A stretch of 64,000 bases of DNA from Streptomyces phaeoluteigriseus (lineage in GTDB: Bacteria > Actinomycetota > Actinomycetes > Streptomycetales > Streptomycetaceae). Position 1 is the first letter of the stretch, and every line of letters starts with the position of its first letter. The notes below the pieces were generated by a model, which saw only the letters and a program-made list of their open reading frames with translations, was not told the origin of the DNA and searched no databases. Shown piece after piece: positions 26,595 through 37,230 of the stretch. The stretch spans positions 737,929 to 801,928 of the forward strand of contig NZ_MPOH02000019.1 of NCBI RefSeq assembly GCF_001896135.2, written 5' to 3'. Position numbers and translations under genes: made by a program.

Positions 26595-27938
26595 ATGCGG
26601 GGGATGTTGCGGCACCTGGTTCCGGCCCGCGTGGAGCGCGCGGGCATCCGCACCGGCCTGCGGTGGAAGCTCAGCGCGGCCATCGCGCTGGTCGGCGCGC
26701 TGGTGGCGATCGTGCTCAGCCTCGTCGTCCACAACGCCGCGCGGGTGTCCATGCTGGACAACGCCCGTGATCTGGCCGACGAGCGCCTCCGGATCGCCCA
26801 GCGCAACTACGAGCTGTCCGGCCGCCTCAACTTCCCCAACATAAGGATCGACGACCAGGAGCTGCCCTCGGAGCTGAGGTTCAAGGTCGAGAAGGGGCGC
26901 CGGGCCACGTTCGTCTCCGACCACGGGGGCGGGGCGCCGGACATCTGGGCGGCCGTCCCCCTGAAGGACGGGCATGTCCTCTCCCTGCACACCGGCTTCA
27001 CCGACCGCAGCACCGACATCCTCAACGACCTGGACCAGGCGCTGGTGATCGGCTCCATCGCCGTCGTCCTCGGCGGCAGCGCGCTCGGCGTGCTGATCGG
27101 CGGACAGCTGTCGCGCCGGCTGCGCAAAGCGGCGGCCGCGGCGAACCAGGTCGCCAAGGGCGAGACGGACGTGCGGGTGCGGGACGCCATCGGCGGGGTC
27201 GTGCGGGACGAGACCGACGACCTGGCCTCCGCAGTGGACGCCATGGCGGACGCGCTTCAGCAGCGGCTGGAGGCCGAGCGCCGGGTGACCGCCGACATCG
27301 CGCACGAGCTGCGCACACCCGTGACCGGGCTGCTGACGGCCGCCGAGCTGCTGCCGCCGGGCCGGCCCACCGAGCTGGTCATGGACCGGGCGAAGGCCAT
27401 GCGCACGCTCGTCGAGGACGTCCTGGAGGTGGCCCGCCTCGACGGCGCCTCCGAGCGCGCCGAGTTGCAGGACATCCTGCTGGGCGAGTTCGTCACCCGG
27501 CGGGTGGCGGCCAAGGACCCCGAGGTCGAGGTACGGGTGGTGCACGAGTCCATGGTCACCACCGACCCCCGGCGCCTGGAGCGCGTACTGCTGAACCTGC
27601 TCACGAACGCCGGCCGGCACGGCAAGCCGCCGATCCAGGTCACCGTCGAGGGCAGGGTCATCCGGGTCCGTGACCACGGCCCCGGCTTTCCCCGCGATCT
27701 CCTTGCGGAGGGCCCCAGCCGCTTCCGCACCGGCAGCAGCGACCGGGCAGGCCGCGGCCACGGCCTCGGCCTCACCATCGCGGCCGGACAGGCCCGCGTC
27801 CTGGGAGCCAGGCTGACCTTCCGCAACGTACGGCCCGCGGGGGCGCCGGAACACAGACCGTCCGAGGGCGCCGTAGCCGTCCTCTGGCTACCGGAACACG
27901 CCCCGACGAACACGGGAAGCTATCCGATGCTGCCGTAG
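26595..27938 (+). CDS. cseC: Sensor histidine kinase CseC
   Basis: The 447-aa membrane kinase has two transmembrane helices (LSAAIALVGALVAIVLSLVV and ALVIGSIAVVLGGSALGVLI) flanking an extracytoplasmic sensor of about 100 residues. HAMP, HisKA (DIAHELRTPVTG, the phospho-acceptor His) and HATPase (LLNLLTNAGRHG, RDHGPGF, GRGHGLGLTI) domains follow. It phosphorylates CseB. It is the last gene of the operon; a tandem-repeat region follows without an evident terminator. Confidence 0.95.
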   Translation: MRGMLRHLVPARVERAGIRTGLRWKLSAAIALVGALVAIVLSLVVHNAARVSMLDNARDLADERLRIAQRNYELSGRLNFPNIRIDDQELPSELRFKVEKGRRATFVSDHGGGAPDIWAAVPLKDGHVLSLHTGFTDRSTDILNDLDQALVIGSIAVVLGGSALGVLIGGQLSRRLRKAAAAANQVAKGETDVRVRDAIGGVVRDETDDLASAVDAMADALQQRLEAERRVTADIAHELRTPVTGLLTAAELLPPGRPTELVMDRAKAMRTLVEDVLEVARLDGASERAELQDILLGEFVTRRVAAKDPEVEVRVVHESMVTTDPRRLERVLLNLLTNAGRHGKPPIQVTVEGRVIRVRDHGPGFPRDLLAEGPSRFRTGSSDRAGRGHGLGLTIAAGQARVLGARLTFRNVRPAGAPEHRPSEGAVAVLWLPEHAPTNTGSYPMLP

Positions 27939-28003
27939 GGGCGGGCTGCCGCCGGGGAGACGGGCACGGCCGGGGGGAGGGCGGGGCCGTACAGCTAGAC
28001 GCG

Positions 28004-28260
28004 GGTCACGGCACCAGGCGCCGTCCGGCCTGAGGCCAGGTCACGGCACCAGGCGCCGTCCGGCCTGAGGCCAGAGGCCCCCAGCGGGGACAGCAGCCGG
28101 GGTTACAGGCCACCCGGGCGGACACCGGCCCGGGGGCCTGTCATCCGGCCCCAGGCCAGAGGCCCCCGGCGCGGACACCGGCCCGGGGCTACAGGCCACC
28201 CGGGCGGACACCGGCCCGAGGCCGCACGCCCCCAGCGCGGACACCGGCCCGGGGCCAGTC
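28004..28260. repeat. 35-bp perfect tandem duplication and related repeats downstream of cseC
   Basis: A 35-bp unit at 28004-28038 is duplicated exactly at 28039-28073. From there to about 28260 further related modules recur, including GCGGACACCGGCCCG four times and ACAGGCCACCCGG twice. The region lies between the convergent cseC and MFS genes. Open frames through it are artefacts of composition. Confidence 0.88.
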
Positions 28261-28326
28261 CTCCGGCTCGTACGGCGCCAAGGGGCCGCCGCCGTCGGCC
28301 GGCGGCGGCACTCCCTTCGCGGTGGG

Positions 28327-29916
28327 TCAGACGGGCTCGACCACCGGCGTCTTCGGGGCGGTGGGCTCGTCCGGGGCGCCCTCCTGCTTCGGTTCGGCTC
28401 CGCGGAGGGGAACCTCCTTGACGAACACGGCCGCCACCAGCGCGACCACGGCCACGGCGGCTCCGAGGACGAACGCCGCGTGCGTGCCGTCGGACACCGC
28501 GAACTGGTAGGCCTCCCGCGCCGGGGCCGGAAGCTTGGCGAGGCTGGCGGCGTCCAGTTGCGCGGACTGCTCGGTGATCTTGGAGCCCAGCGCGCCGGCC
28601 CGCTCGGACATGGCGTCCTGGACCCGGCTGTTGAACAGCGCGCCCATGATCGCGACACCGAAGGAGGACCCGAGCGTACGGAAGAGGGTGGCCGAGGAGG
28701 AGGCGACGCCCATGTCCTTCATCTCGACGCTGTTCTGCGCGACCAGCATGGTGATCTGCATCAGGCAGCCCATGCCGAGGCCGACGACCGCCATGAACAC
28801 ACCGGAGGTGAACCGGGAGGTGCCGGTGTCCATCGTGGACAGCAGGTACAACCCGACGATCATCAGCGCGCTGCCGACCACCGGGAAGATCTTGTAGCGG
28901 CCGCTGCTGGTCGTGATCCGGCCGGCGACCATCGAGGTCACGAGCATCGCGCCGAGCATCGGCAGGAGCAGCAGACCGGAGTTGGTCGCCGAGGCGCCCT
29001 GCACCGACTGCTGGTACAGCGGCAGGAACAGGGTGGCGCCGAACATCACGAAGCCGGTGATGAAGCCGATGACGGCCATCAGCGTGAAGTTGCGGCTGCG
29101 GAAGATGTGCAGCGGCAGGATCGGCTCGACGGCCCTGGTCTGCCAGAACACGAACCCGACGAGCGCGGCGACACCGATGCCGATCAGCTCCATGATCCGC
29201 GCGGAGGACCAGGCGTACTCCGTGCCGCCCCAGGTGGTGACGAGCACGATGGAGGTGATGCCGACGGTGAGCAGTCCGGCGCCCAGATAGTCGATGCGCG
29301 CCTGGGACCGCTTCTTCGGCAGGTGGAGGACGGCGGTGATGAGGCCGAGGGCCACCGCGCCGAGCGGCAGGTTGATGTAGAAGGCCCAGCGCCAGCCCCA
29401 GTGGTCGGTGATGGTGCCGCCGACCAGCGGTCCGCCGATCATGGCGATCGCCATCACGCCGGCCATCATGCCCTGGTACTTGCCGCGCTCGCGGGGCGGC
29501 ACGAGGTCGCCGATGATCGCCATGACGCCGACCATCAGACCGCCTGCGCCGAGTCCCTGCACGGCGCGGAAGCCGATCAGTTGGCCCATGTCCTGGGCCA
29601 TGCCGCTCAGCACCGAGCCGGCCAGGAAGATGACGATCGAGCTGAGGAAGGCGCCCTTGCGCCCGTACATGTCGCCGAGCTTGCCCCAGATCGGGGTGGA
29701 GGCGGCGGTGGCGAGGGTGTACGAGGTCACCACCCATGACAGGTGTTCCAGGCCACCGAGGTCACCGACGATCGTCGGCATCGCGGTGCCCACGATCATG
29801 TTGTCGAGCATGGCGAGCATCATCGTGATCATCAGCGCGAGGATCACGACCCGTACGCTCTGCTCTTTCTTGCCCTGTATGCCGGTGTCCGGCTCAACGG
29901 TTCGCGTGTCCGTCAT
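28327..29916 (-). CDS. MFS multidrug efflux transporter, DHA2 (EmrB/QacA) family
   Basis: The 529-aa protein has about 14 transmembrane helices, and its sequence fits the proton-driven 14-TM DHA2 family. Motif A (GKLGDMYGRKGAF), the VVTSYTLATAASTPIWGKL block, and antiporter motif C-like GVMAIAMIGGPLVGGTITD are present. It probably exports a hydrophobic drug. GGGGGAG precedes ATG 29916. It is divergent from a TetR gene, and a long inverted repeat at 29942-30012 covers its promoter, so the TetR protein very likely represses it until the substrate binds. Confidence 0.92.
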   Translation of the reverse strand: MTDTRTVEPDTGIQGKKEQSVRVVILALMITMMLAMLDNMIVGTAMPTIVGDLGGLEHLSWVVTSYTLATAASTPIWGKLGDMYGRKGAFLSSIVIFLAGSVLSGMAQDMGQLIGFRAVQGLGAGGLMVGVMAIIGDLVPPRERGKYQGMMAGVMAIAMIGGPLVGGTITDHWGWRWAFYINLPLGAVALGLITAVLHLPKKRSQARIDYLGAGLLTVGITSIVLVTTWGGTEYAWSSARIMELIGIGVAALVGFVFWQTRAVEPILPLHIFRSRNFTLMAVIGFITGFVMFGATLFLPLYQQSVQGASATNSGLLLLPMLGAMLVTSMVAGRITTSSGRYKIFPVVGSALMIVGLYLLSTMDTGTSRFTSGVFMAVVGLGMGCLMQITMLVAQNSVEMKDMGVASSSATLFRTLGSSFGVAIMGALFNSRVQDAMSERAGALGSKITEQSAQLDAASLAKLPAPAREAYQFAVSDGTHAAFVLGAAVAVVALVAAVFVKEVPLRGAEPKQEGAPDEPTAPKTPVVEPV

Positions 29917-29941
29917 CGTTCCCCACTCCCCCGGGGCCGCT

Positions 29942-30012
29942 ACTTACTTGCCGCCCGGCTAGTTCACTAGACTGGGAAAGTAGACCCGCAACTAGCCGGG
30001 CGTCAAGTAAGT
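29942..30012. promoter_or_regulatory. Shared operator/promoter of the MFS-TetR pair: 23-bp inverted repeat
   Basis: The arms at 29942-29964 and 29990-30012 are inverted copies of each other with a single mismatch in 23 positions, separated by 25 bp. Each arm contains ACTTACTTG and GGCTAGTT (or complements). On the minus strand TTGACG (30006-30001) with TACTTT 18 bp later makes a good promoter for the MFS gene, inside the repeat. On the plus strand TAGACT (29968-29973) could serve the tetR gene. Binding of the TetR protein here should repress both. Confidence 0.8.
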
Positions 30013-30084
30013 TCTGACCGGGCCGAGGGTAGGAGTTTCTTACCTTCCGGCTCCCGGTTTCGCGGCGACGCGAGGAGTACGAGG

Positions 30085-30684
30085 ATGGACGTCACCATGG
30101 ACGGCACCAAGCAGCGACGCCGCGGCAACACCCGCCAGCGCATCCAGGACGTAGCGCTCGAACTCTTCGCCGAGCAGGGCTACGAGAAGACCTCGCTCCG
30201 CGAGATCGCGGAGCGTCTGGATGTCACCAAGGCGGCCCTGTACTACCACTTCAAGACCAAGGAAGAGATCATCGTCAGCATCTTCACGGATCTGACGAAG
30301 CCGATCGAGCACCTGATCGAGTGGGGGCGGAGCCAGCCGCACACCCTGGACACCAAGCAGGAACTCCTGCGGCGCTACAGCCGCGCGCTCAGCGAGGCGG
30401 CCCCGTTCTTCCGCTTCATGCAGGAGAACCAGGCGACGGTCCGCGAGCTACAGATCGGCGAGTCCTTCAAGGACCGCATGCGCGGGCTGCGCGACATCGT
30501 CATCGACCCGGACGCTCCCCTCGCCGACCAGGTCCGCTGCGTCAGCGCCATCTTCACGCTGCACGCCGGCATGTTCTTCCTGCACGACCTCGAAGGCGAC
30601 CCCGAGGAGAAGCGCGAAGCCGTCCTCGAGGTCGCCATCGATCTGATCACCCAGGCCCATCAGGGCTCGCAGCCGTCGTCCTGA
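30085..30684 (+). CDS. TetR-family repressor of the divergent efflux gene
   Basis: The 199-aa regulator has the TetR helix-turn-helix (RIQDVALELFAEQGYEKTSL, then EIAERLDVTKAALYYHFKTKEE) at residues about 17-60. The C-terminal ligand domain ends HAGMFFLHDLEGDPEEKREA. GAGGAG lies 7 nt upstream of ATG 30085; a second in-frame ATG is at 30097. Divergent placement and the shared inverted repeat indicate autoregulation and control of the MFS transporter; the inducer is unknown. Confidence 0.92.
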   Translation: MDVTMDGTKQRRRGNTRQRIQDVALELFAEQGYEKTSLREIAERLDVTKAALYYHFKTKEEIIVSIFTDLTKPIEHLIEWGRSQPHTLDTKQELLRRYSRALSEAAPFFRFMQENQATVRELQIGESFKDRMRGLRDIVIDPDAPLADQVRCVSAIFTLHAGMFFLHDLEGDPEEKREAVLEVAIDLITQAHQGSQPSS

Positions 30685-30706
30685 CGGCCGCCGCGGGTCA
30701 CCGTCG

Positions 30707-31315
30707 TCAGACGGTCACGCCCTTGCCACGCAGGAACTTCACCGGGTCGATCGCCGAACCGTAGTTGGCGGTGGTCCGGATCTCGAAGTGCAGGTGCGGG
30801 CCGCTGGAGTTCCCGGTGTTGCCGGACAGGGCTATGCGCTGGCCGGTCTTGACGATCTGGCCGACCTTCACGTCGACACGCGACAGGTGGGCGTACTGGG
30901 AGTAGACGCCGTTGGCGTGCTTGATGACGACGGCGTTGCCGTAGGCGGGGCCGTCACCGGCGCCGTTGCCGCCGGCCTTGACGACCTTGCCGCCGTGGGT
31001 GGCGAAGACCTTGGTGCCGCTCGCCACGGCGAAGTCCTGGCCGCTGTGGATGGAGTTCCACATGTTGCCGGCCTGGGCGAAGCTGGCGGACAGCTTGTAC
31101 TTCTTCACCGGGTCGACCCAGGAGGCCGCCGAGGCCTTCTTGGCGACCGACACGGCGGTCGCGGCCGTGGGTGCCGCCGTCTGAGCCTGGGGCGCGACAG
31201 CGGACGCCACTCCGGACCCCAGCACGACCGTGGCGCCGAGAGCGGCGGCGCCGACGGCCACGCGGGTGCGGAGCTGGGACGTACGGGAAGAACGGAACGG
31301 GACGCGCTGGAACAT
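30707..31315 (-). CDS. Secreted M23-family peptidoglycan endopeptidase
   Basis: The 202-aa protein has an N-terminal signal peptide (RVAVGAAALGATVVLGSGVA, cleavage near SAVAPQA) and a C-terminal LytM/M23 zinc metallopeptidase domain. The zinc-site motifs are HSGQDFAV and GPHLHFEIR, with YSQYAHLS between them. It should cut peptide cross-links in the cell wall during growth, sporulation or germination. ATG 31315 has GAGG 5 nt upstream. It lacks the LysM or coiled-coil modules of larger M23 proteins. A long leader precedes it, and two Crp-like sites lie in the divergent promoter region. Confidence 0.93.
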   Translation of the reverse strand: MFQRVPFRSSRTSQLRTRVAVGAAALGATVVLGSGVASAVAPQAQTAAPTAATAVSVAKKASAASWVDPVKKYKLSASFAQAGNMWNSIHSGQDFAVASGTKVFATHGGKVVKAGGNGAGDGPAYGNAVVIKHANGVYSQYAHLSRVDVKVGQIVKTGQRIALSGNTGNSSGPHLHFEIRTTANYGSAIDPVKFLRGKGVTV

Positions 31316-31601
31316 CGAAACCTCATGGGGCCGGGGACAGAGAGAACCACCCGACGTACGGACGTCCGCCGGATGGCCATCCCTTGGTAACCCGGGGGCC
31401 GCCAATGCCCCAAACGTGTGATCTACGACGGAAGCTAGTAGCTCGGCCCAAAACGGGGCACTTCTTGACAGTCCACCCTTTCGGCCGCGCCCACCCCCGG
31501 TCCACACGGGAAGCCTGCCGCACAGAAGGCCTCTGACCGTTACGTCCGTTTCGCCCGAATCACCCTTTCCACTATTCCGCCTAGTACGTGACGTAACTCC
31601 T

Positions 31602-31694
31602 GTGCGCCATGTCACCGGCCGCCCGGCGTACGGCACTTCGGAATGTGACGGGGGCTACTCGCCTGGCACCGAAGGCACTTGTGACCCGCGTCAC
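31602..31694. promoter_or_regulatory. Two Crp-like sites between the M23 peptidase and HAD phosphatase genes
   Basis: Within the 514-bp divergent gap (31316-31829), GTGCGCCATGTCAC (31602-31615) and GTGACCCGCGTCAC (31681-31694) both fit GTG-N6-GNCAC, the consensus I recall for Streptomyces Crp. The second is also close to the E. coli TGTGA-N6-TCACA pattern. The remainder of the gap has a long untranslated leader for the M23 gene but no gene. Confidence 0.45.
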
Positions 31695-31829
31695 GAAGCG
31701 TGCACGAGGGTGTGACCGGCCTCTCACGGCCCTCTACCGTCCAGTAACCCGCTGGTTCCCGTCAGGCCATCCCCACCGATGAGCATGCCCACGACACCCG
31801 CAGCTCGGACGCGAGAGGACCCCCACACC

Positions 31830-32465
31830 ATGACCAGAGGCACCTGGACGCGCCGTATCGGCATGACCGCCGTGGCGACGGCCGCCGTCACCGCGATGGC
31901 CGTCCCGGCCGGCGCCCAGGCCGCGTCGGCCACCGGCACCACCGCCGTCGCCACCGTCGTCGCCGCGGAGGACGTCGACTACACCACCTGGCAGGCGGAC
32001 TGCCTGACCGTGATGAACCAGGCCCTGCCCTACCTGAAGCAGCGCATCGCAACCGCCAAGCCGGGCGAGAAGCAGGCCCTGGTCCTCGACATCGACAACA
32101 CCACGCTGGAGACCGACTTCGGGTTCAGCTACCCGCAGCCGGCCAACAAGCCGGTCCTCGACGTCGCCAAGTACGCCCAGGAGCACGGCGTCGCCCTCTT
32201 CTTCGTCACCGCCCGCCCCGGCATCATCTCGGGCGTGACCGACTACAACCTCAAGTACGTCGGCTACAAGGTCTCCGGCCTCCACGTGCGCGGCCTGTTC
32301 GACCTCTTCAAGGACGTCGCCGCCTACAAGACCGCCCAGCGCGTGAACATCGAGTCCAAGGGCTACACGATCATCGCGAACATCGGTAACAGCGCCACCG
32401 ACCTGTCGGGCGGCCACGCGGAGAAGACCTTCAAGCTGCCGGACTACGACGGGCAGCTGTCCTGA
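31830..32465 (+). CDS. Secreted HAD-superfamily acid phosphatase (class B/IIIB type)
   Basis: The 211-aa protein begins with a signal peptide (TWTRRIGMTAVATAAVTAMA, cleaved near AGAQA). It carries the HAD phosphatase motif DIDNT (ALVLDIDNTTLETDF, about residue 90), motif II in FFVTARPG, a conserved Lys region and motif III near GNSATDL. Family members hydrolyse phosphomonoesters outside the membrane. GAGAGGA precedes ATG 31830. A strong terminator follows. Neighbouring Crp-like sites suggest regulation by carbon or growth phase (inference). Confidence 0.88.
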   Translation: MTRGTWTRRIGMTAVATAAVTAMAVPAGAQAASATGTTAVATVVAAEDVDYTTWQADCLTVMNQALPYLKQRIATAKPGEKQALVLDIDNTTLETDFGFSYPQPANKPVLDVAKYAQEHGVALFFVTARPGIISGVTDYNLKYVGYKVSGLHVRGLFDLFKDVAAYKTAQRVNIESKGYTIIANIGNSATDLSGGHAEKTFKLPDYDGQLS

Positions 32466-32476
32466 CGAGCGCGCAC

Positions 32477-32523
32477 AAAAAAGGGGGCCGCCCCGGGACT
32501 CAAGTCCCGGGGCGGCCCCTTTT
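32477..32523. terminator. Strong bidirectional terminator between the phosphatase gene and clpC
   Basis: A 17-bp perfect stem (32484-32500 with 32503-32519) around a 2-nt loop is flanked by six A and four T. It can end transcription from both the phosphatase gene (+) and clpC (-). Confidence 0.95.
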
Positions 32524-32545
32524 CCTCTGCTCAAACCCCGAAGGG

Positions 32546-35074
<2,529 letters not shown>

Positions 35075-35275
35075 CGTTAATCGCTCCTCAGAGCGGTCAG
35101 GCAGTGGGGGGAACTTCCCCTCCCTGTCCTTCCGCAGCTTAGTCCCGCAAGCGGGGACCGCTCATTCCAACTGCCGACACCGTCGATGGCCTCCTGACCC
35201 CGAACGCCGACATCTGCTCCAACCCGATGGTGCGAGACGATGTTCCCGCAGGCCAGACAGTTACCCCTGTCGCCA

Positions 35276-35400
35276 GTACGCCGATGGCGAACGTGAGACC
35301 GCCGATTCCTGCGTGTCGCCCCCTCCCACTAGGGATGTCTTACCCGCCGGGACCGACACTCCATGCCCTGAGCACCCGATCCCTCCGCTACGGGCGAACA
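35276..35400 (-). promoter_or_regulatory. Candidate ClgR boxes in the clpC upstream region
   Basis: In the 431-bp divergent gap (35075-35505), two minus-strand sequences fit the CGC-N5-GCG core of ClgR sites: GTTCGCCATCGGCGTAC (35292-35276), a near-perfect palindrome, and TGTTCGCCCGTAGCGG (35400-35385). They are about 200-325 bp from the clpC start, so the clpC transcript would need a long leader. The rest of the gap holds no gene. Confidence 0.35.
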
Positions 35401-35505
35401 ACCTTGCGCCTCCCGGCACCCCCGTACGCCCCCCGCTTCACTACCGTGCGCACTTGGCAGGACACCCAGCGTAACTCGGGGGCCTTCAGGACTGTTGCAC
35501 TCGGC

Positions 35506-36146
35506 ATGGTTGGCTCAGTCCCCTCGACCGTGTTCCCGGCCGCCCCTCCGGCCGTCTCTCCGTCCATCTCCTCGACATCCCCGCTCCCCTTCCCCCGCAG
35601 GCCGCTCGGTCCGGACCGTCCGGCCGAGAGCCTCCGCGGCTGGTACGAGAACGAACTGGGATGGCCGACGGTGCCCGGAGAGCCCGTACGACTTCGGGTG
35701 GGTGTGCTCTTCGACGTGCTGGACGTGCCGGCCGAGGTGGGTCACGCGGCGCTGCGGCACCTGGCGCCGGGCTCTCCGGTGGCCGTTCGGGGCGACCGGA
35801 TGCGGCTGCTGGTGGCGGCGGGGAGCGCGGAGGAGCTGCCGGGGATCCTGCGTTGGCTGGAGTGGGACGCGCTGCCGCTGGATCTGACGGCGACCGGCGT
35901 GGGCGGGGTCGTCGAGGCGCCCCTGCCGCCGGGCCGGTGCCAGTCCGGGACAGCGGTGCAGGGGGCCGCCGTGTGGGTGCGGCCCCCCGTCGGAGGGTGC
36001 GAGTTCGAGGCCTCGCTGCCGACGATGTCGGCCCTGGGGAACGTTGGGGCGCCCCCGACCTGGTGCGATTGGTGGACACGCTGGCGACGCACTGTCACCG
36101 TGTCCGGCTGCGGCGCGCCTGCGCTCAGCCGTTGGCCTTCTCGTAG
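35506..36146 (+). CDS. Conserved hypothetical protein upstream of lsr2 (frameshifted)
   Basis: From ATG 35506 (MVGSVPSTVFPAAPPAVSPS) a Pro/Ser-rich start leads to a folded domain (VRLRVGVLFDVLDVPAEVGH, GDRMRLLVAAGSAEELPGIL, GAAVWVRPPVGGCEFE). The pattern resembles the N-terminal domain of bifunctional primase/polymerase-like Streptomyces proteins, by weak memory only. The frame breaks between about 36036 and 36056. One added base, for example in the four-G run 36046-36049, joins it to GAPDLVRLVDTLATHCHRVR and the TAG at 36144. The repaired length is about 213 aa. Its end overlaps lsr2 by 22 bp, convergently. Confidence 0.65.
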
Positions 36147-36460
36147 GCCTCGCGAATGGTCGCGGGAACACGGCCACGGTCGTTGACCTCGTAACCGTTC
36201 TCCTTCGCCCAGGCGCGGATCTGCGCGGTGTCCTGGCTGCCGCCGACAGCGGCGCGCGCCTTTCCACGTCCACCCGAAGCACGGCCTCCGGTGCGCCGGC
36301 CGCCCTTCACATAGGGGTCGAGAAGGCCGCGCAGCTTGTCCGCATTGGCGGTCGTGAGATCGATCTCGTATGTCTTGCCGTCCAGCGCGAACGTCACGGT
36401 CTCGTCGGCCTCGCCGCCGTCGAGGTCGTCGACAAGAAGGACCTGAACCTTCTGTGCCAC
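36125..36460 (-). CDS. lsr2: Nucleoid-associated xenogeneic silencer Lsr2
   Basis: The 111-aa protein bridges AT-rich DNA and silences horizontally acquired and specialised-metabolite genes. The N-terminal dimerisation domain is AQKVQVLLVDDLDGGEADET, and the C-terminal AT-hook-like DNA-binding motif has the RGR core in EVNDRGRVPATI. A basic Gly/Arg linker (KGGRRTGGRASGGRGK) joins them. GTG 36460 with AAAGGAA just upstream matches the known N-terminus; an in-frame ATG at 36475 would add five residues. Upstream is a palindromic promoter. Streptomyces also have a paralogue, LsrL, not in this window. Confidence 0.97.
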   Translation of the reverse strand: MAQKVQVLLVDDLDGGEADETVTFALDGKTYEIDLTTANADKLRGLLDPYVKGGRRTGGRASGGRGKARAAVGGSQDTAQIRAWAKENGYEVNDRGRVPATIREAYEKANG

Positions 36461-36533
36461 CGGATTTCCTTTCATCGATAACGTGGGAGCCGGGGGTCTG
36501 CGGCGTTCCGCCGTTTCGCCGCCCCCTGTTATA

Positions 36534-36557
36534 TGCAGTACTGCAGTACGTCGGAAA
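36534..36557 (-). promoter_or_regulatory. Putative lsr2 promoter with palindromic spacer
   Basis: On the minus strand TTTCCG (36557-36552) and TATAAC (about 36533-36528) are 18 bp apart. The spacer is built from overlapping palindromes: TGCAGTACTGCA (36534-36545) and TACTGCAGTA (36539-36548). A regulator bound there would block RNA polymerase. Confidence 0.5.
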
Positions 36558-36687
36558 GCAAACCGCTTTTGCTGAGAAAACACAAACCCTCGGGAGAGAC
36601 CGGCTGCCCGTACACCGCACGGAAACGTGCGCGTTTCGGACATAGGGCACCTGGGCAAGGCGGCTCGACCGGAATGGGACTCGACGA

Positions 36688-37221
36688 TCACAGATGCAGA
36701 AGCATCCGGCTGTTGCCCAAGGTGTTCGGTTTCACTCGTTCGAGACCGAGGAACTCCGCGACGCCCTCGTCATAGGAACGGAGCAGCTCCGTGTAGACAT
36801 CGGTGTCCACCGGTGTCTCGCCGATCTCCACGAAGCCGTGCTTGCCGAAGAAGTCGACTTCGAAGGTCAGGCAGAAAACCCGGCGAACGCCGAGCCAGCG
36901 CGCGGTCTGCAGCAACTTCTCCAACAACTGGTGACCGACGCCGGCGCCCTTCAGGCCGGGCTTCACCGCGAGTGTGCGGACTTCCGCGAGGTCTTCCCAC
37001 ATCACGTGCAGGGCACCGCAGCCGACGACCTCGGCGTTGTCGTCGCGTTCGGCGACCCAGAACTCCTGGATGTCCTCGTAAAGGGTCACCGTCGCTTTGT
37101 CGAGCAGGATGCGGCCACGGACGTACGCGTCAAGGAGACGGCGTACGGCGGGGACATCGCTGGTCCGGGCCCGGCGGACGGTGATGGCTTTAGCGCTGAC
37201 TTCAGGGCTCTGTGCTGACAT
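36688..37221 (-). CDS. GNAT N-acetyltransferase, amino-acid N-acetyltransferase type
   Basis: The 177-aa single-domain GNAT protein has the acetyl-CoA binding motif A as VRTLAVKPGLKGAGVGHQLL (Q/R-x-x-G-x-G/A form) and the following RVFCLTFEVDFFGKHGF block seen in ArgA-like N-acetylglutamate synthases. It may make N-acetylglutamate for arginine synthesis, as similar short actinobacterial proteins are annotated; a different amino-group substrate is possible. ATG 37221 lies 9 bp after the stop of the BlaI-type gene, so the two probably share a transcript. Confidence 0.85.
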   Translation of the reverse strand: MSAQSPEVSAKAITVRRARTSDVPAVRRLLDAYVRGRILLDKATVTLYEDIQEFWVAERDDNAEVVGCGALHVMWEDLAEVRTLAVKPGLKGAGVGHQLLEKLLQTARWLGVRRVFCLTFEVDFFGKHGFVEIGETPVDTDVYTELLRSYDEGVAEFLGLERVKPNTLGNSRMLLHL

Positions 37222-37230
37222 GAGCGGACG

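Noticed and set aside
28041..28330. Extension of open frames through the repeat region downstream of cseC
   Set aside because: Translation consists of repeat-derived Pro/Gly/Ala strings and no start context; it is repeat DNA, not a gene.
31316..31500. c-di-AMP (ydaO-type) riboswitch in the leader of the M23 peptidase gene
   Set aside because: Such riboswitches control cell-wall hydrolases in Streptomyces and disA is nearby, but I could not find the conserved GGGGAACC and GGTGAATC-type blocks in the right order. A covariance-model search would decide.
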